A DNA stretch of 64,000 nt. Source: Fratercula arctica (lineage: Eukaryota; Chordata; Aves; Charadriiformes; Alcidae). The stretch covers positions 52,302,096 through 52,366,095 of the forward strand of contig CANTUZ010000003.1 in NCBI GenBank assembly GCA_947846985.1. Direction: 5' to 3'. Shown here piece by piece: positions 35,461 through 49,287 of the stretch. The translations under genes were made by a program, and so were the position numbers. Position 1 is the stretch's first letter, and each line of letters starts with the position of its first letter. The notes below the pieces were generated by a model that was not told where the DNA came from, ran no database searches, and saw nothing but the letters and a program-made list of their open reading frames with translations.

Positions 35461-38400
35461 TCACATTGTAATCAACCGGGATTAGACACAGACATCTTTG
35501 AATATCCCTGCAAGGTTTCTACCTAAATGTCTAACCACCTTTATACTTCCTCCCTAATATCTTGACTGTATTTTGGAGAACTTGTACTGCACACCCATCA
35601 AACACTATGTGTGAGACTCTCTCTACTGCCAGCATAGATTTGAGCAGAGAGTAGATTAGCTGACCTTGCAGTGCCTTCCTACTCTGAAACCCCACCTGTG
35701 GTTTGGCAGAGTGCCAGTGCTCTAGCATAAAGAAGAAGGGTTCAGATTCACCAGGAACATTTCCCAAAGAAAGAAAATGTCTTTTTGTTTTCTTCCTATC
35801 CTAGCAAGTCAAGCAGCCACACTGGAATTCGTCTGCAAGTTTGTCTGCTAAGCTTTCCCTAACCCTGTTTTGCCGTAGCATCATACAGTTGAGCAGGATG
35901 TGTATTCTCTAGTTTTAGAGTAAAAAAAGGGTGGCTTTTATTTCAAGTAAGCAGCCTTGGATGCATCCCTTGGATGGGATTAAAATGATCTGAGTGCAGA
36001 ACAAATTTCCTGCACAGATTTCAGTAAGTAATAGTCTTTGTCCTTTTTGTACACTTTTAACACTGAATGTTTTATCTTCCCTTTTTATGTGCCCCAGCCT
36101 GCTTTTTGTGAGCTTGTTTCAGAGGAGAACACCTACCATGGTGAACTGTGGACAGGGAAAAGATTGTGGATGTAGCTGTTCCTGACCTGTTGATGCCTTC
36201 TCATTAATGACCGACTGGAAATACGAAGGGTCCTCAAGGGGTGACTCTGTTGAGGAGAGTGGTGAATGGGTGGTGAATATCCTTGCAAGTTGAAAAGCCG
36301 GCAATTCTTCAACAGTCATCTGCAGTCCAAATGGGTTACAGCAAGGCAAAGGAGGTATTAATAGCCATCTAACACCTTTCAACTACAGTCCTTGGAGCTC
36401 AGTTATCAGAAACCTCTGCAATTTACCATTAATCACTATGTGATGCTTCCTGACCTTCCTGACAAAAATTAACAATTCTGTATGAGCATACAGGATGTCA
36501 AAGTCTATAGGAATAGGCAGACATTTCAGACCCATTCCTCCACCGCCTTGCATCTGAAGTAATCATTTATAGCTGGAAAGCAGTATCAAATTAGCAGTCG
36601 GTAAATGTTTAATCAAGGAGCAATGTAAGGATCCAGTCTTTCTTCCATTTATTTACTTCTCTGAAAACAATTGATGGGCAATGTTTATAAAAGGCAGATG
36701 TACAAGACTGAAGGAAGCTTTTAAAATTCTCCCTCAGTCTGCTTATGCAAGCGAAGGAGAGGCAAGACCCTGAAAAGTCCCGCTTTCCAGGTAACAAAAT
36801 GTTTCTTCCTTTAGTCAGCAGCTTGAAAGAGCTTCTTGTGGAGCTGAAAGCTTCTTTTATTTTCACTTACTCATCCTGACAGCTGAAATGAACAACGTCC
36901 ATCTTCTTGGGTTAGTCTCTTCCCCCTCTCCGCTTTGCAGTGACATGTTTTAGATTATCCACTCTGATTACAGAGGTCCTGCTTTGCTCCACTAAATATC
37001 TGATTTCCTGGCTTCATCTATTGACAATAAGAGGTGCAACTTATGATTCATCCTCAGTGTTTCCATTAACGTACTCTCTTAGCAAATGTTACCTGATCCT
37101 GTCTGTTTTTGTTTAATGCTTCGATATTTACTTTTACTGTATTTTATATCTGGGTATATACCTGGCATCCTGGGTAACAGCTTCGCTTCTTTACCCATCG
37201 GTTCCCCTAGGTGGGACATCTGAAGTACCAAAGGACTATTTTAATCTCTCTTTTAAGGAGATAAAACCTGTGCAATCATGCTGTCCATCTACATAATATG
37301 CCTCTACCCAACACTTACAAATCTATTGGCCAGTTGTACTCATATTTGTGTGGCATCTGTCTCAAAAATAACTCTTACAAATTTCATGCAACCAGAGACA
37401 GAAAGAGAAGGATCCCAGTGTGCCTTCACTGTCAGAAGGTACCAGAGAAGCTGTAGGAAATTAGGCTTCGTTGCTTCAGCTGCTCAAGGGACCATGTTTG
37501 AAATGTGTCAGTGGGCTTTAAAACACTAAACAATATTTGTTGAGCTACTGTAAGTTACATGGGGGTTTGGCTATAAATATGCTGTGCTTCCCTGAGTCTT
37601 TCCTGTACCATACAGGGTCCGCGCCAGTGTTTTGCAAATGGAGAGAAATGTCTGAGAAAGGGGTGTGACACCAGTAACGAGCACCAACCCAAGTACTGCA
37701 GAGCTGGAGTAACACAGAGCCGCAGGCGGGAAGGTGGGGAGGGAGCCTGGACACCTGCAGCCAGCTCCTGAGACTCCAGCTCAGGGTTTCCCAGAAAGAA
37801 TGGTGAATCAGATGAGGGTGAGACTTTCAGAGTTTCTTTAGAGATTGGCCTTGGTATTTCTTTCACATAGTGACAGTAAAAAAGCAAGAGTAGGAAGGTT
37901 TAATTTAATTTGAAAATGAGCCTGCAGGAAAGTCATAAAGAAAAGGAAGACAGGCTGCTGAGAATGGATCATTAGCGAGGCTGTCACAGAGATGGAAAGT
38001 CCTTTGAGAGATTTGTTACTGATAATCATTATTTTATGTTTGGTTGTGTTTTTTTCTTTTTTTCTGGAATCAGATGGGGATTTAAAGATTAGTGTAAAAC
38101 TACTGTTGTTTGGTCTTCCGAAACAAATTTTGGCATAAAGACTTTGCTTTCCTTCCTTTTGGAACAAAGAATGGATTGGGTTTTTTCTTTGCACTGGCAT
38201 GGCTGGTTGCTCTCCGTCTCCTTGGAGGGGAGGGACTAAAGCTGTGGCTGGTCTGAAATTGCACTGAACACAAAAGTTGTGAGGAAAGAAGAAATAACCT
38301 TTTAATAACTCGGCCAGTGAACCAAAACTGACATTTGATGCAAGATCTCCTCTGCTAGAGGTTGTACAAGCTCAAAGGAAGACACAAGTCTTGCTGTCTT

Positions 38401-41400
38401 CTACTTAAGGCAAGGCAGAACAAGGGAATGTGACTAGCAATAAAGTGTATGGGCAAGGTGAAGAAAAGAACAACTTTACTGAGATTATTCTGACACATCA
38501 ACTGGCCATGTGAAGAACTAAGACATTTCAAATGATGAATGATTATTCCTGTGCACTCCCACCTTAAAACACTCAGATTATTGTCCTGTTTTGGCGTTTG
38601 TTTAGTTTGGTTTGTTTTTCACGTGCAAGTACAAAGACTAACTGGGGTACAGGTATTGACTTATTCTTCGGATGCAAGTCAAGGTCTGGCACACACATAA
38701 CAGTCGCGCAAGGAGTGAAAGAGTGAGACAATTCCTACCTATAGTACATGGACAAACTGACACCCTTAACAAGAAATATAATAACCAAGGCCCATATCTC
38801 ATTCTGCATGTAAGCTCGTTTGTGGGTAAACTCCACTCTGCTCTGGAGTTTGTGGAAGGTGCGTAGACATTAGTGCAGTGTCCTCCCTGTAATTCTTCTA
38901 TGTAACATCAGCTATGACTACTGCCCAGTCTCAGTGGCCATCTCCTTCCTGTTGTCTGTTATCTCAAGTGCAAAGGATGTCAGAAGCCATGGTTCAGGAT
39001 CCTTTCCGTTTACTTGCACACACATCACAAAGGAGCAGTTTTCTACTGAAACCACAGCATCAGAATGTCTTGAAAGATGCTGGATACTGTTGTGCCCTCT
39101 GTGGCCTCAATGATGTTGGTTTCCAATCTCTCCCATCTTCTTTTAGGATGATTCAGTTATCAGTCTCCCAAATAAAATGTCTGTTGAGGGTGGGGAATAC
39201 AAATGAGCTTTGCGCTGATTCAGAAAATAGTCTTTTCTCTCATATTTGTTCAGCTATACTTCTAAATCATTCGTATTTGGGTTTTGGTCAAATTGTATTT
39301 AAGGGGAACAATGAAGGAAGTCATGGTACAGATTTTTTATTGCAAGGCCTTGCAAGATAGACCAGTGTAGCTGAAGGGTAGACATAACAAGTGAAGGATA
39401 GGTAGAACTCAGTGAACATGGGGTAGTTTGCAAATTAAAGTCACAGTTTATTTTTCAGGCAACACAGATTGTGGTACACAGCATTAAAATGCGAATACCA
39501 AGGACTTGTGTTACCGAAGGAAGCAAGTTTAAAGCTGCCTGTGCTTTGGTACTCCTCTCTGAAATGAAGAAAATAGTATCTTATCTGGATGGATAATTCA
39601 TTACTGTTGGTAAATGCCTGGAGGTTGGTTCATGGAAAAGAATATCAGTTTTACTGTGTTTACCGTGGCAGTCTTATTTTCTTACTAGTCATTCAAATGG
39701 CTCCCACTCTATAGCAATTTCTCATGGACAGGCATCAATGAATTTCATATATTTACATTCTGTATCCTGCTCAGTATAAACTATAAGAGCAGTCATACTG
39801 TGCTAGCACAGCAGCAGTGTTCTGGTAAGGTATGTTGCATGAGTTTGTCCTGTAAATTCTTGTTGTGGTTTATATGTCTCAAATTCTGTATGCCCAGGCT
39901 ACCAAAGGCAACATATATATAGTACACAAATTTCAACACCTATGCTCAGCAAACAGAAAGGTTTATTAATAATGATTTAGCTCTCTCTATTTAAAGAGAA
40001 TGGAGGCATGAGTTTGCATGCTTTGATGTCTGAGCCTTGTTCATCTTGTGTGTGTGATTTGTCTGTGAATTTAGCGTTCTGTGAGAGTCAAGGGTAAAGT
40101 GCCTCTTGTCCCTTTGCTCATTTTTACTCACATAAATCACTGGTTCCACATATTATGCTGGGTATATTTCTCAGAGGAAAAGAATAATACTAGCTTTTTT
40201 TGCTGTTATGTCCTGCCTCTACTGATAAGGTTTCCCATATCATGCTGGGTTGTCAGAAAATGAACAAAAATAATCAGAGATGAATATTTAAAATTCTACT
40301 TTGTCCTGAGATTTGTAAAGTGCCTTGTTTATAAGGAGCAAAAATATAGCAAAAATAAGTAGGAGGGTCATCACATATGGAGATTTGCAATTAGGGTTTT
40401 AGTTTTATATTTGAACAAAGAACCACAGCAATGAGACACCTCTCCTTTTACAAAGCCTATGAGAAGTAGTACTCAATACAGCCTTCTTGTCACCTCCTTT
40501 CTCTGACAAAAATGTTCTGTGTGATCTTTTGGTCTGTGACACTTGGACTAATCTATGGGATTATATATGCCAAAGTCTCCATGTACATCATTAGTGCACA
40601 TGACAGGTTGGCTTGCACATAACCTTTCAGATCTCCAGGCAAGCTTGTCCTAAGGACTGACTTCTGCATGTTTTGCTACAGATCATTTAGCTTTCTGGAT
40701 TGCATTTGGTTTATTTCTTGCCATAAAAATTTGAGGAACTATTTTTGACCTGGAAAAGAAAAGCAGCAACCTCAGCAGGTAATATGGTAAAAGATGTGCA
40801 TTTAAAGACGTTTTGATGGCACAGTTACTGTTCAGATAAAAAAAAAAAAAAAGAGATTGAAATGAGATAATTGTTGAGTTGGGGTGAATGAGAAGATTTT
40901 GTAGTCATAAAGAGATGGGCTTATTCAGTTACTGAAGACGAACAGGCTGTGGTTTGTAACCAAATACATGTTCTTGGGTATTTTTTGCTAAAAGATCAGC
41001 TGATAATCACCTTCTTTGGGCTTCCTAGGGAAAAAGGTCATACTTAAAGCAATGAATTAATCTCACACCTCTTGATAGTTATGTTACTGATCACTTCATG
41101 CTGAAAGAACAGGCCCAAACCGTTAAAAAAGGGGGGGAAGATTTTTTAAGAAAATATTAATACACTGTTTAGTCTTCCAGGAAAACAAGGCATGAACAGG
41201 TCTCTGATTAGTTCATGTTTGGTGTATATATTTGCATATTTTTCTGTGAAAACGTAACAGCACAGAACAAAACAACACACTTGTCTAGTTTTGCTGAATA
41301 TCACACATACATCAGTCATGCCTCAAATCCATCTTTTCAATCAGTTTGAGAACCAGCCTAAACAAAACATCTCTGAGGGAGCTGTAGAGATGCAAGCTGA

Positions 41401-42860
41401 ATTATACAATACCCTCAGAAATAACAATTCATTTACTGTATTAATGAAGAATACTGTTCAAAAGAAAAAGCTAAATTCAGTGTTTTAATCAAGCTTCATT
41501 TGTGCTATTTAGGTGATGGAATTGGTAAAAACTGTTAAAACTTCCAAAATGGGTACTAGATAGCTATTAGGAACAGAAAAAAAAAAAAAAAGGAAACATC
41601 ACCTACAATGAATGGAAGGTATAATACATTGTAATATTGCATAACACAGCTCACTATAGATTGTGTTTACAGCATTCACACTTATTTTACGTTTTTGGTT
41701 TCCTTCAGGAACAGGTGTCCTTTCTTAGACACAACTGAGAAACGGAATATTCCAGGCAGATGGAGTGAAAGACTCCCTCTCTCCTTTTGTATCATCTGAG
41801 CCAGTTTGTCAGTTCATGTCACGCCTTGCTTTTAAATGAGAAGAGCAAGTCATTATGGCATTTTATACAAAGAGATTTATAGGAGGAATTCTTCAAAGCA
41901 TCTGACAAAATGATGAATCATACAGGTTTTCTATCAATGTCTTGCTTTTGGGAAGAAGGTACAATATTTGATGATCATTTATCAGAGGGATGTCTTTATT
42001 GCTGAGACCCACAAACTTACCCCAATTTTAGAATTTGAACTTTAGATTTGAATTTTCATAGACATCAGGATCACACTGGAGAGTCCCACAGGAGAATGGC
42101 ATTCAAAGAACTGGAAGTTAATGAAACTCTTGGCTGCTTTGTCCTGAATATATCTGCAAGATTTGTTTTTTTGGTTCCTTCTTTTTACATTCTGATACTC
42201 AGCAATGGCTTGACCATGATTAGTTTTGCATTCTTGTATTATTGAAAACATTAGTAAAATATTCATTAAAGGAATTCAAAAAACATCAAAAAGAAGTATG
42301 AGGTTTTTCCATCTTAGTATTCAGTTATATTTATTTCTCTCTTTAAAATAATCTTTCTGAATATATCTAGGATGCTAACTCTTGTTATCAGCATGAGTTT
42401 CATTAGTAGATATCAATATACATTACTAAATACTGTGGGGAATCAATATGCTGTTACACCAAAGTACTTTATTTTTTACAGTCCTGTAGTTGATTTCCCA
42501 CTGACTCCAGCAGAAACTTTTTATCTTTAGCAAATGCTAGAGATCACCAACATCATTTGCAGTTCCTTTTTTTAAATCCATATAAGTTCATAGGGAAGCC
42601 TTAAAAGAAGTTTAAATATTGTAGTTTACCGTACAAAATTTACACATTTACAAAATTTACAAAGACCAGAATAAATTCACAGATAAATAAAAAAATGGAG
42701 AGGAGAAGATTGCATTTCTAGTTTATGTTTTGAATAAAGCACTAGAAAAACAAGAGTACATTCTTATTAGCATAATTCATTACTCCGGAGAGTAGTGACA
42801 ATTGCACTTGACTCAAGTAATCTGCAAGACATTAAACAAAACTACATCTATACAGAAGTG

Positions 42861-42900
42861 CAGAAGATAAGAGGGCCATTGCTGGATCAGACCAGCCAAG
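42861..42900 (-). mobile_element. Possible LINE 3'-end relic, reverse orientation
   Basis: The words 'agaagataagagggccattg' and 'ctggatcagaccagcc' resemble the reverse complement of a reptile LINE 3' end ('ataagaatggccatactgggtcagacc'). Only about 40 bp match, and nothing downstream continues the pattern convincingly. Confidence 0.35.
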
Positions 42901-45900
42901 ACTTACGTTGTGAGGTGCTTACAGGGGAGAGAAAGCTAACTACTGCACAAATGGTACCCCGGTTCCTGGGGCAGACTTAATTTCCCCCAAGTCCTCTGCA
43001 ATTACAGTTGGTAAATGCTATCTCCCTCTGTCACTTTGTCTACTCCAGATTTTTCTGTCATTTCCCCCTAATCCCTGTGCATAAAACACACTAGGAAAGA
43101 GATGCAACAAGCTACAGCAAATACAGCATAGGTCACTAAACCAGGAAGAGGAGCTGGAACCTAGATTCTCCCAACTTCTCAAATTAGCTGTGAGACAGAG
43201 GAAAACCTGTAGACAAAACACTTTCTGCTGTCCCAAATTATGGTCCACACCAGTATAAACTATAAAAGCAAAAATATGACCATCATTTTCCTATTGTTAA
43301 TTATTAATGTTATACAACCAAGGCTTTATAACACTGTCTCTAGCATCTTGGTGAACCATGGGGTCAGATGGCTCTTTAATTGATACTTTCAGCTGCTTCT
43401 AAGCCCTGGATTTCCAAGAAGTATCTATAGGCCCGTACATGGCAGCTGGGAGTAGTTCTAGTTTGTTTCTGCCCTTCTTACAGAGGAGGAGGAGGAAAAA
43501 CAGGATAAGCAGTCTGCCAGAAACCATCCGAAAGGGAATGTTGAGGGGGAAAGGATAAGGAATAAAGTCTCTATAACATCATGGCTTGAGGCACAAGAAG
43601 AAAAGGAGCAACACGCTGGAGGAACTGTTCAGGGAGACAGAGCAAGGAGGGCATGTGTTAGAAGACAGGAGTAAAGGGACCAAGAAAGACAGACTTCCTG
43701 GTAGAGAAAACTGAAGAGAAAAGAAGACAGCTATTTTTGCAAAAATGAAGTCTTAAAGACAGCTGCAGATGAAACCCTTCTTATTCAAGCAATTGCTGGT
43801 GTTATTATTGCTATTGAATGGAAAAGCCCAAAGACAATCCTAGGTAAACATGTGCAATGTGCTATGTAAAGTGCTTTGAACCTTTTATGCCTAGAATTCA
43901 GATGTCCAGATGGGAGATATTGGATATAATGCCTTTATTTAACAGCTAAAACATCTTGTGAATATGGTGTGATTTCAGTTTCCTGCTGTTAGCTCACAGT
44001 ACTCCCTCTACAGACTTGGCTTGAACGCATTCTGCTATCACATCGTTTTGTGTTGCAACATCAGCACGGGCTTTGAATAGTTCTGTACTTGGCATTCTCT
44101 GAAGATATCTCTTAATACATTTTATCAAGTACCTCTCCATCAAAATCAGCATTAATTAGTTACTGACATCCTTAGTTTGGGTATAAAAATAAATCTGCCA
44201 TTTTAAGCAATTGTTTGAATATACAATCTCCATATAGAGTGCTCACTACAAGAAAAACATTCAGTGGAAGGTCCCTGCACATATGGTCCAAGCCACAATT
44301 TAGGACAAGTGACTTGTCCTTCGTGGAACCTACCAAGGGTAGCTTTTAAACAAAGGCAAAAAACCCCATCAATTCATCAAGTCCATTTCTAACAGTTAAG
44401 ACTGACCCCTGAAGCAAGGGCAGGAATACAGTGTTAGAAAGTGTGAAGTTTTCTGTCACCTCCATCGTAACTCTTTCTCCAGGTCTTTCCACTGGTAAAG
44501 TCTAGTTTGAGACAAATTGAGAAGTTTGTAAATGTTTAACTGCAAAGGTAGGAAACTCTATGAGGAACTTAGAGGTGATAAAGTAAACAGGATACTTTAT
44601 TGTATTACTTACTCATATAAGGACAAAAATGTTTAGCTCATAAAAAGAATTTGAACAGTTTCTGCTAGAGGAAGGAACTTTAAAGTTAAAGCAAAACTCT
44701 GTTTCTCTCTGCAACAATGTCTCTGACAAAAGTTTTCGTCAGTATTTTAAATCTCTAGTTTTCAAAGCCTTGCAATATGTACCTATTCCAAACTAAAATA
44801 AGAATGGAGTTTCAGAATTTGTTCAGAATTTGTGGGTTGTTTGAGACATGTCTAAATGTTCAAAAGTTATTTACATTATTTATTTGGTGGGAAATGGGAG
44901 TACAGAATCGAGCAGTAGCTCCTAAATACGAATTTCACCTCTATTAAAAACTCCTGCTGATACCCTGTGTGCTTCCCTTGCCTTTCTCCAGTCTCAGTTC
45001 TCCTATAAACAGGAAGAAATTAGATGCTGCATCTCAAATAATAATCATTTGCATGCATACTATAGAAGTGTCATGACATGGAGTTAGTTTTTCAATAAAA
45101 GCCTATGATTTTTGTAAACTGAATGCTTACTACCTGCATACTGCATACCAGTAGTTGCCAAATAATATGTCACCAAATAAAACAGTAAGTGGTATTTCTC
45201 CAAGAAAACCTTCACAGTTTGTCTGTGCAATAAATACAAACAAAGTAGTTATCTTACATTCAACAAATCATTTGTATGATTCTTTCCCCTGGAAAGTTTT
45301 CCTATTTTTTCATTTCCTAACTTTTATGACCTTATTTCATATAGTACATTTGTATGATGAAATTATAATTTATTCTAATAATAAGGGACAAATCTCTGCA
45401 TAGTTTAGGGCTAATATTCAATTAGCATACTGTAATTAATAACGACCTCACTTACCTTACTCTGCGGCCAATGTTTTTATTTAGCTCATTTTATGTGAGC
45501 TTTTCTTGCTAAGGAAATGCATGTGCATTATTAATATGTGCAGATAGTGTCTCTTGTAGTATAGCAACACATGCCAGGAAGTGCCTGTCAAAGAGAGTCA
45601 AAGCTGGTCTTGGATACAAACCAGTATTTAAATATACAGTGTATTAATAGCTACATCTGACAACAGTTCTCTTGGGATTAGTGTCACTGTCAGCAGGGTG
45701 AGAACAAAATACAAGTGAAGAGAGTGGTTCTGCTTCTGCAGAACTGTACTCTGATAATGTTCCAGCAGGACAAGAGGTGTCCCCAAAGTCAAACTTCACC
45801 CTTTTTTGGGAAGGATTCTTCCTTTGCACCTCAGGATTTTACTTCTTGCACTGCCAGGATCGCAACTGAAGCTGTGCTTGTTGAAATGCAACAGCAGCTC

Positions 45901-48427
45901 CAGAAGCCTGCTGATAGTCTCTGATGAAAGTCTAAGCTCAGCTGAGAGATGTCCACACTTTACAAATGTATTAAACTTCACAGATGGTCCAACTACCTGG
46001 AATGGTTTCAATCCCAACGTGAGAGAGGAATGAATTGGAGCAGGCACAATACATCAGGTTCTCCGTCTAGCTTAAGCACATGGTGTTGGTCTGCATCACA
46101 GGCAAAAGTGTGAGACCCTCAGATATGCTACGCTACATCTGGAAACAGACATTAGTCCCGCTGTGTGAGCAAGGTTTTCATTTCACGATGAAGTAACTCT
46201 TCATACGTCCCACTGAGTGACTGAAATCCAGGTGGTTTTGATGTGTGTTCAGATTCTACGTTCTCATCCAGTGGCCAGGGATATTTAGTTACCTGTATTT
46301 GCACATTTACATTTTTTTCCAAGCTGGAATGAAACAGGAAGACTATGTTTATGTAATTCCACGTATAGCTGGAACATTTTCGCAGATTTAATGGGGACCA
46401 CCTTTCTCTGAGGGCTATGTCTTCAGTTGCATTGTGAGGGGATCTCTGAGGTAAATACACTAAAGGGACACAGAACAGGAAGTTTTTTTATTTCCTGATC
46501 TTAAAACTGAAAGGAATTTGGTATTGAATTTTTGTAGTAATGCCACTGTATGCACGGTTAGTTGCCTGAAGGTGAGACTAAAAAAAACTGTGGATTTTTT
46601 TTTTTTTTTTAAATTGCAGACAACTTGAGACAAAATAAGCTGGTTAAAACCCTTGGAGAAAGAAAAGACTCCAAAGGGTGTGTTCTGTAAAACTGACTTG
46701 AGTGCTTCTCTAATGAGGTATATGTAAAGAGTCATGAGGAACCATCTGCTTCCCATGTTTGTCAGTTCGTTGAGGGAAGAAGGTACCACCACAGCTCACC
46801 TGTTGAACCATTCCTTTCACCCCAAAGGCTAGGGTTTTTTTTTTTGTGGGTGGATCTCCTGGCTGGATTTTGTTCTTTTGTAAGAACGATTGAGCTACAG
46901 ATCATACTTCACTTCTGCGGGTTTTTTTCTAGATTGTTAAGGGAGGGATACTACTGTTTATTTGTAAGAGCAGGATTTGCATATATGGTCCACGATGTCA
47001 AATCTTTCAGAAAATGGCCTTATAAACAAACCTCATATTTCTTCTCAGTTCTGTGTGCATTGACACTGCCTGTAGCCTCACACTGCCAGAATGGCTGCTG
47101 TCCTTAAACCACCTTGTACTGACTTTCATTTCAATACCAGAGCATTATCTGTGAGACCATACTTTGAGTATTATGTGTTTAGGAAAAATTGTCAGCAGCT
47201 TGTCCTGCTAGAAGACTGAGTTCTTCCACAGACTTTTTCAAGGTGACTTTTCTCCTATTAATATACTTACTTCATCAGACCTATGGACTCTTGCCTATCC
47301 TATTTCTGAAAGTAATACATAACTTGCTGAGTCAGGGAATAGAAAGAGGAGCTGTGCCTCCCTAGGATATTGGCAGCAAATTATGGAACACCACCTCTGG
47401 TGTAGTAAATCAGCCATGGTAAACACTTCTTGGCATCTGCCAATCCTTTTATTTTAAAGCTGTGCATAGTTTTAAAGCAGACTTTTTACATGTGTGTTTC
47501 CATGGCCCTGTGTTCCCTGTGCACGTGCAGAATACTTGTCTGTGCATATAACTGTTGCATCAGTGATCAAATGATAGATGTATACCAGATATTCATGTGT
47601 ATATTTGTAATTGTACAAAGGAAACTTTGAAAACTTATTTTCTGTTCACTAGATGTCTAGACAGTGATGTAGTGAGTAAAGTAAGTTCAGAAACATATGA
47701 ACTAACTTGAATCTCACACACACCTTATTTTGCAGGTCGGTAATACTAACTTCTTTTCATTTTCCTTTTTCAGATTCCAGTTACCAGACAGACTGAAAAA
47801 ACAGTAATGTCAAAACATGGTGTGAAAAGGGCTATTCTTGTGGTATTTCTAATCAGGATAGCCCCAGACAATGACAGAAATCTAAAAATAAAGCTTATGT
47901 TAATGACATTGACAGCCCTTATGTCAAAGTTAAAGAGGTTTGGATACATTTCAAATAAGCATTTGTGGGTTTCAATTTTGTTTGAGCTATTAAGCCTATC
48001 AAGGTTGTAATAATTATTGGATTGTTGTGGCTCTATATAGTCTTATCTGATATGAAATATAATTGGCCAGTGCAGTTTATAGCAACAAAGCTATTAGCTT
48101 CTAAGATAGAATTAATATTATGATACTTCTCATATGTTTTAGATTTCATCTTGGTCTTTTATTTTCTTCTCCTTTGTTTCATTTGCAAATTAATATGGCA
48201 AAAAAAAGAGAAGAATGCAGACACTTAACTGCTTAAGCTATGTAGAAGTTTCAGGTTTGTGATAAAATAAGGTCATCTGACATGTGCTTTTATACATTTA
48301 AGTTTGTTTGACAGGTGTTTACTCTTGTAATACATCCACAGTAGTTTTCAAACTAATGTGTGAATCTTGAAAACTGGTGACTTGACTCCAGTTTTGTTTT
48401 GTCTCCGGTCTGCTTAGATCTCTCTTA

Positions 48428-49257
48428 TCATAGAATCCTAGAACGGTTTGGTTTGCATTGGAAGGGACCTTAAAGATCATCTAATTCCAATCCCCCTGCC
48501 ATGGGCACAGAGACCTTCCACTAGACCAGATTACTCAAAATCCCATCCAACCTGGTCTTGAATGCCTCCAGGGATGGCGCATCCACAGCCTGTCTGGGCA
48601 ACCTGTTCCAGTGCCTCACCACCCTAACAGCAAAGGATTTCTTCCTAATATTTAACCTAAATCTATCCTTTTTCAGCTTAGAACAATTACCCCTCATCCT
48701 ATCACTACATTCCCTGATAAAGACTCCCTCCCTGTCTTTCCTGTAGGACCCTTTTAGGTACTGGAAGGCTTCTGTAAGGTCTCCCTGGAGCTGCCTTCTC
48801 TTCTCCAGGCTGAACAGACCCCAACTCTCTCAGCCTGTCTTCATAGGAGAGGTGCTCCAGCCCTCTGATCATCTTCATGGACCTCCTCTGAACTCGTTCC
48901 AACAGGTCCATGTTCTTATGCTGGGGGTTCCAGAGCTGGAGGCAGTACTCCAGGTGGGGTCTCATGAGAGTGGAGTAGAGGGGCAGTACCACCTCCCTTG
49001 ACCTGCTGGCCATGCTTCTTTTGATGCAGCCCAGGATACAGTTGTCTTTCTGGGCTGCGAGCATGCATTGTTGGCTCATGTTGAGCTTCTCATCAACCAA
49101 AACCCTAAAGTCCTTCTCCTCAGGGCTGTTCTCAATCCTTTCTCCAGTCTCCCAGCCTGCGTCTGTGTTTGGGATTGTCCCCACCCACGTGCATGACCTT
49201 GCACTTGGCCTGGTTGAACTTCATGAGGTTTGCAGGGGCCCACCTCTCAAGCCTGTC
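48428..49257 (-). mobile_element. CR1 LINE, 830-bp 3' fragment with decayed ORF2 C-terminal region
   Basis: The largest transposon copy in the window. On the minus strand it starts (49257) in the RT C-terminal region ('[19 protein letters not shown]'), continues with '[15 protein letters not shown]', '[14 protein letters not shown]' and '[20 protein letters not shown]', and ends with '[19 protein letters not shown]', a stop (48521-48523) and the usual 3' tail ending at 48428. The frame is broken at least twice: near 49165-49185, and by one extra base at about 48818 (frame open on both sides). The RT catalytic core and endonuclease are absent through 5' truncation. Both the coding resemblance and the 3' end are unmistakable CR1. 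The 5' truncation point abuts a TA-rich palindrome. Confidence 0.97.
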
Positions 49258-49287
49258 TATATATACATATTTATATATGTATATATA
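49258..49287. repeat. TA-rich palindrome at the CR1 truncation point
   Basis: Arms 'tatatatacata' (49258-49269) and 'tatgtatatata' (49276-49287) are exact reverse complements around 'tttata'; one more base pair can form inside. It lies immediately next to the 5' end of the CR1 copy, so it is either pre-existing target DNA or was created during insertion. Confidence 0.9.

Larger units (their letters stand above)
33179..48427. other. Long unique stretch, no gene recognised
   Basis: About 15 kb of mainly AT-rich DNA with no recognisable gene. It contains the hairpin at 34595-34652, a duplicated palindromic repeat at 35383-35460 and a possible LINE relic at 42861-42900, each listed separately. 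A more GC- and CpG-rich patch lies at 37610-37760 (five CpGs in about 150 bp), without motifs. Open frames at 37555-37887 (minus), 38914-39360 (plus, 148 codons) and 46152-46792 (minus) show no domain or family signature. Homopolymers occur at about 40840-40854 (A), 41578-41591 (A) and 46597-46611 (T). Confidence 0.5.

Noticed and set aside
38914..39360. 148-codon plus-strand open frame
   Set aside because: No domain, no splice or promoter context, and a length expected by chance in 64 kb of AT-rich DNA.
44990..45025. 'cagtctcagttctcctataa', resembling a MIR core
   Set aside because: Only one short block matches; no downstream core or tail.
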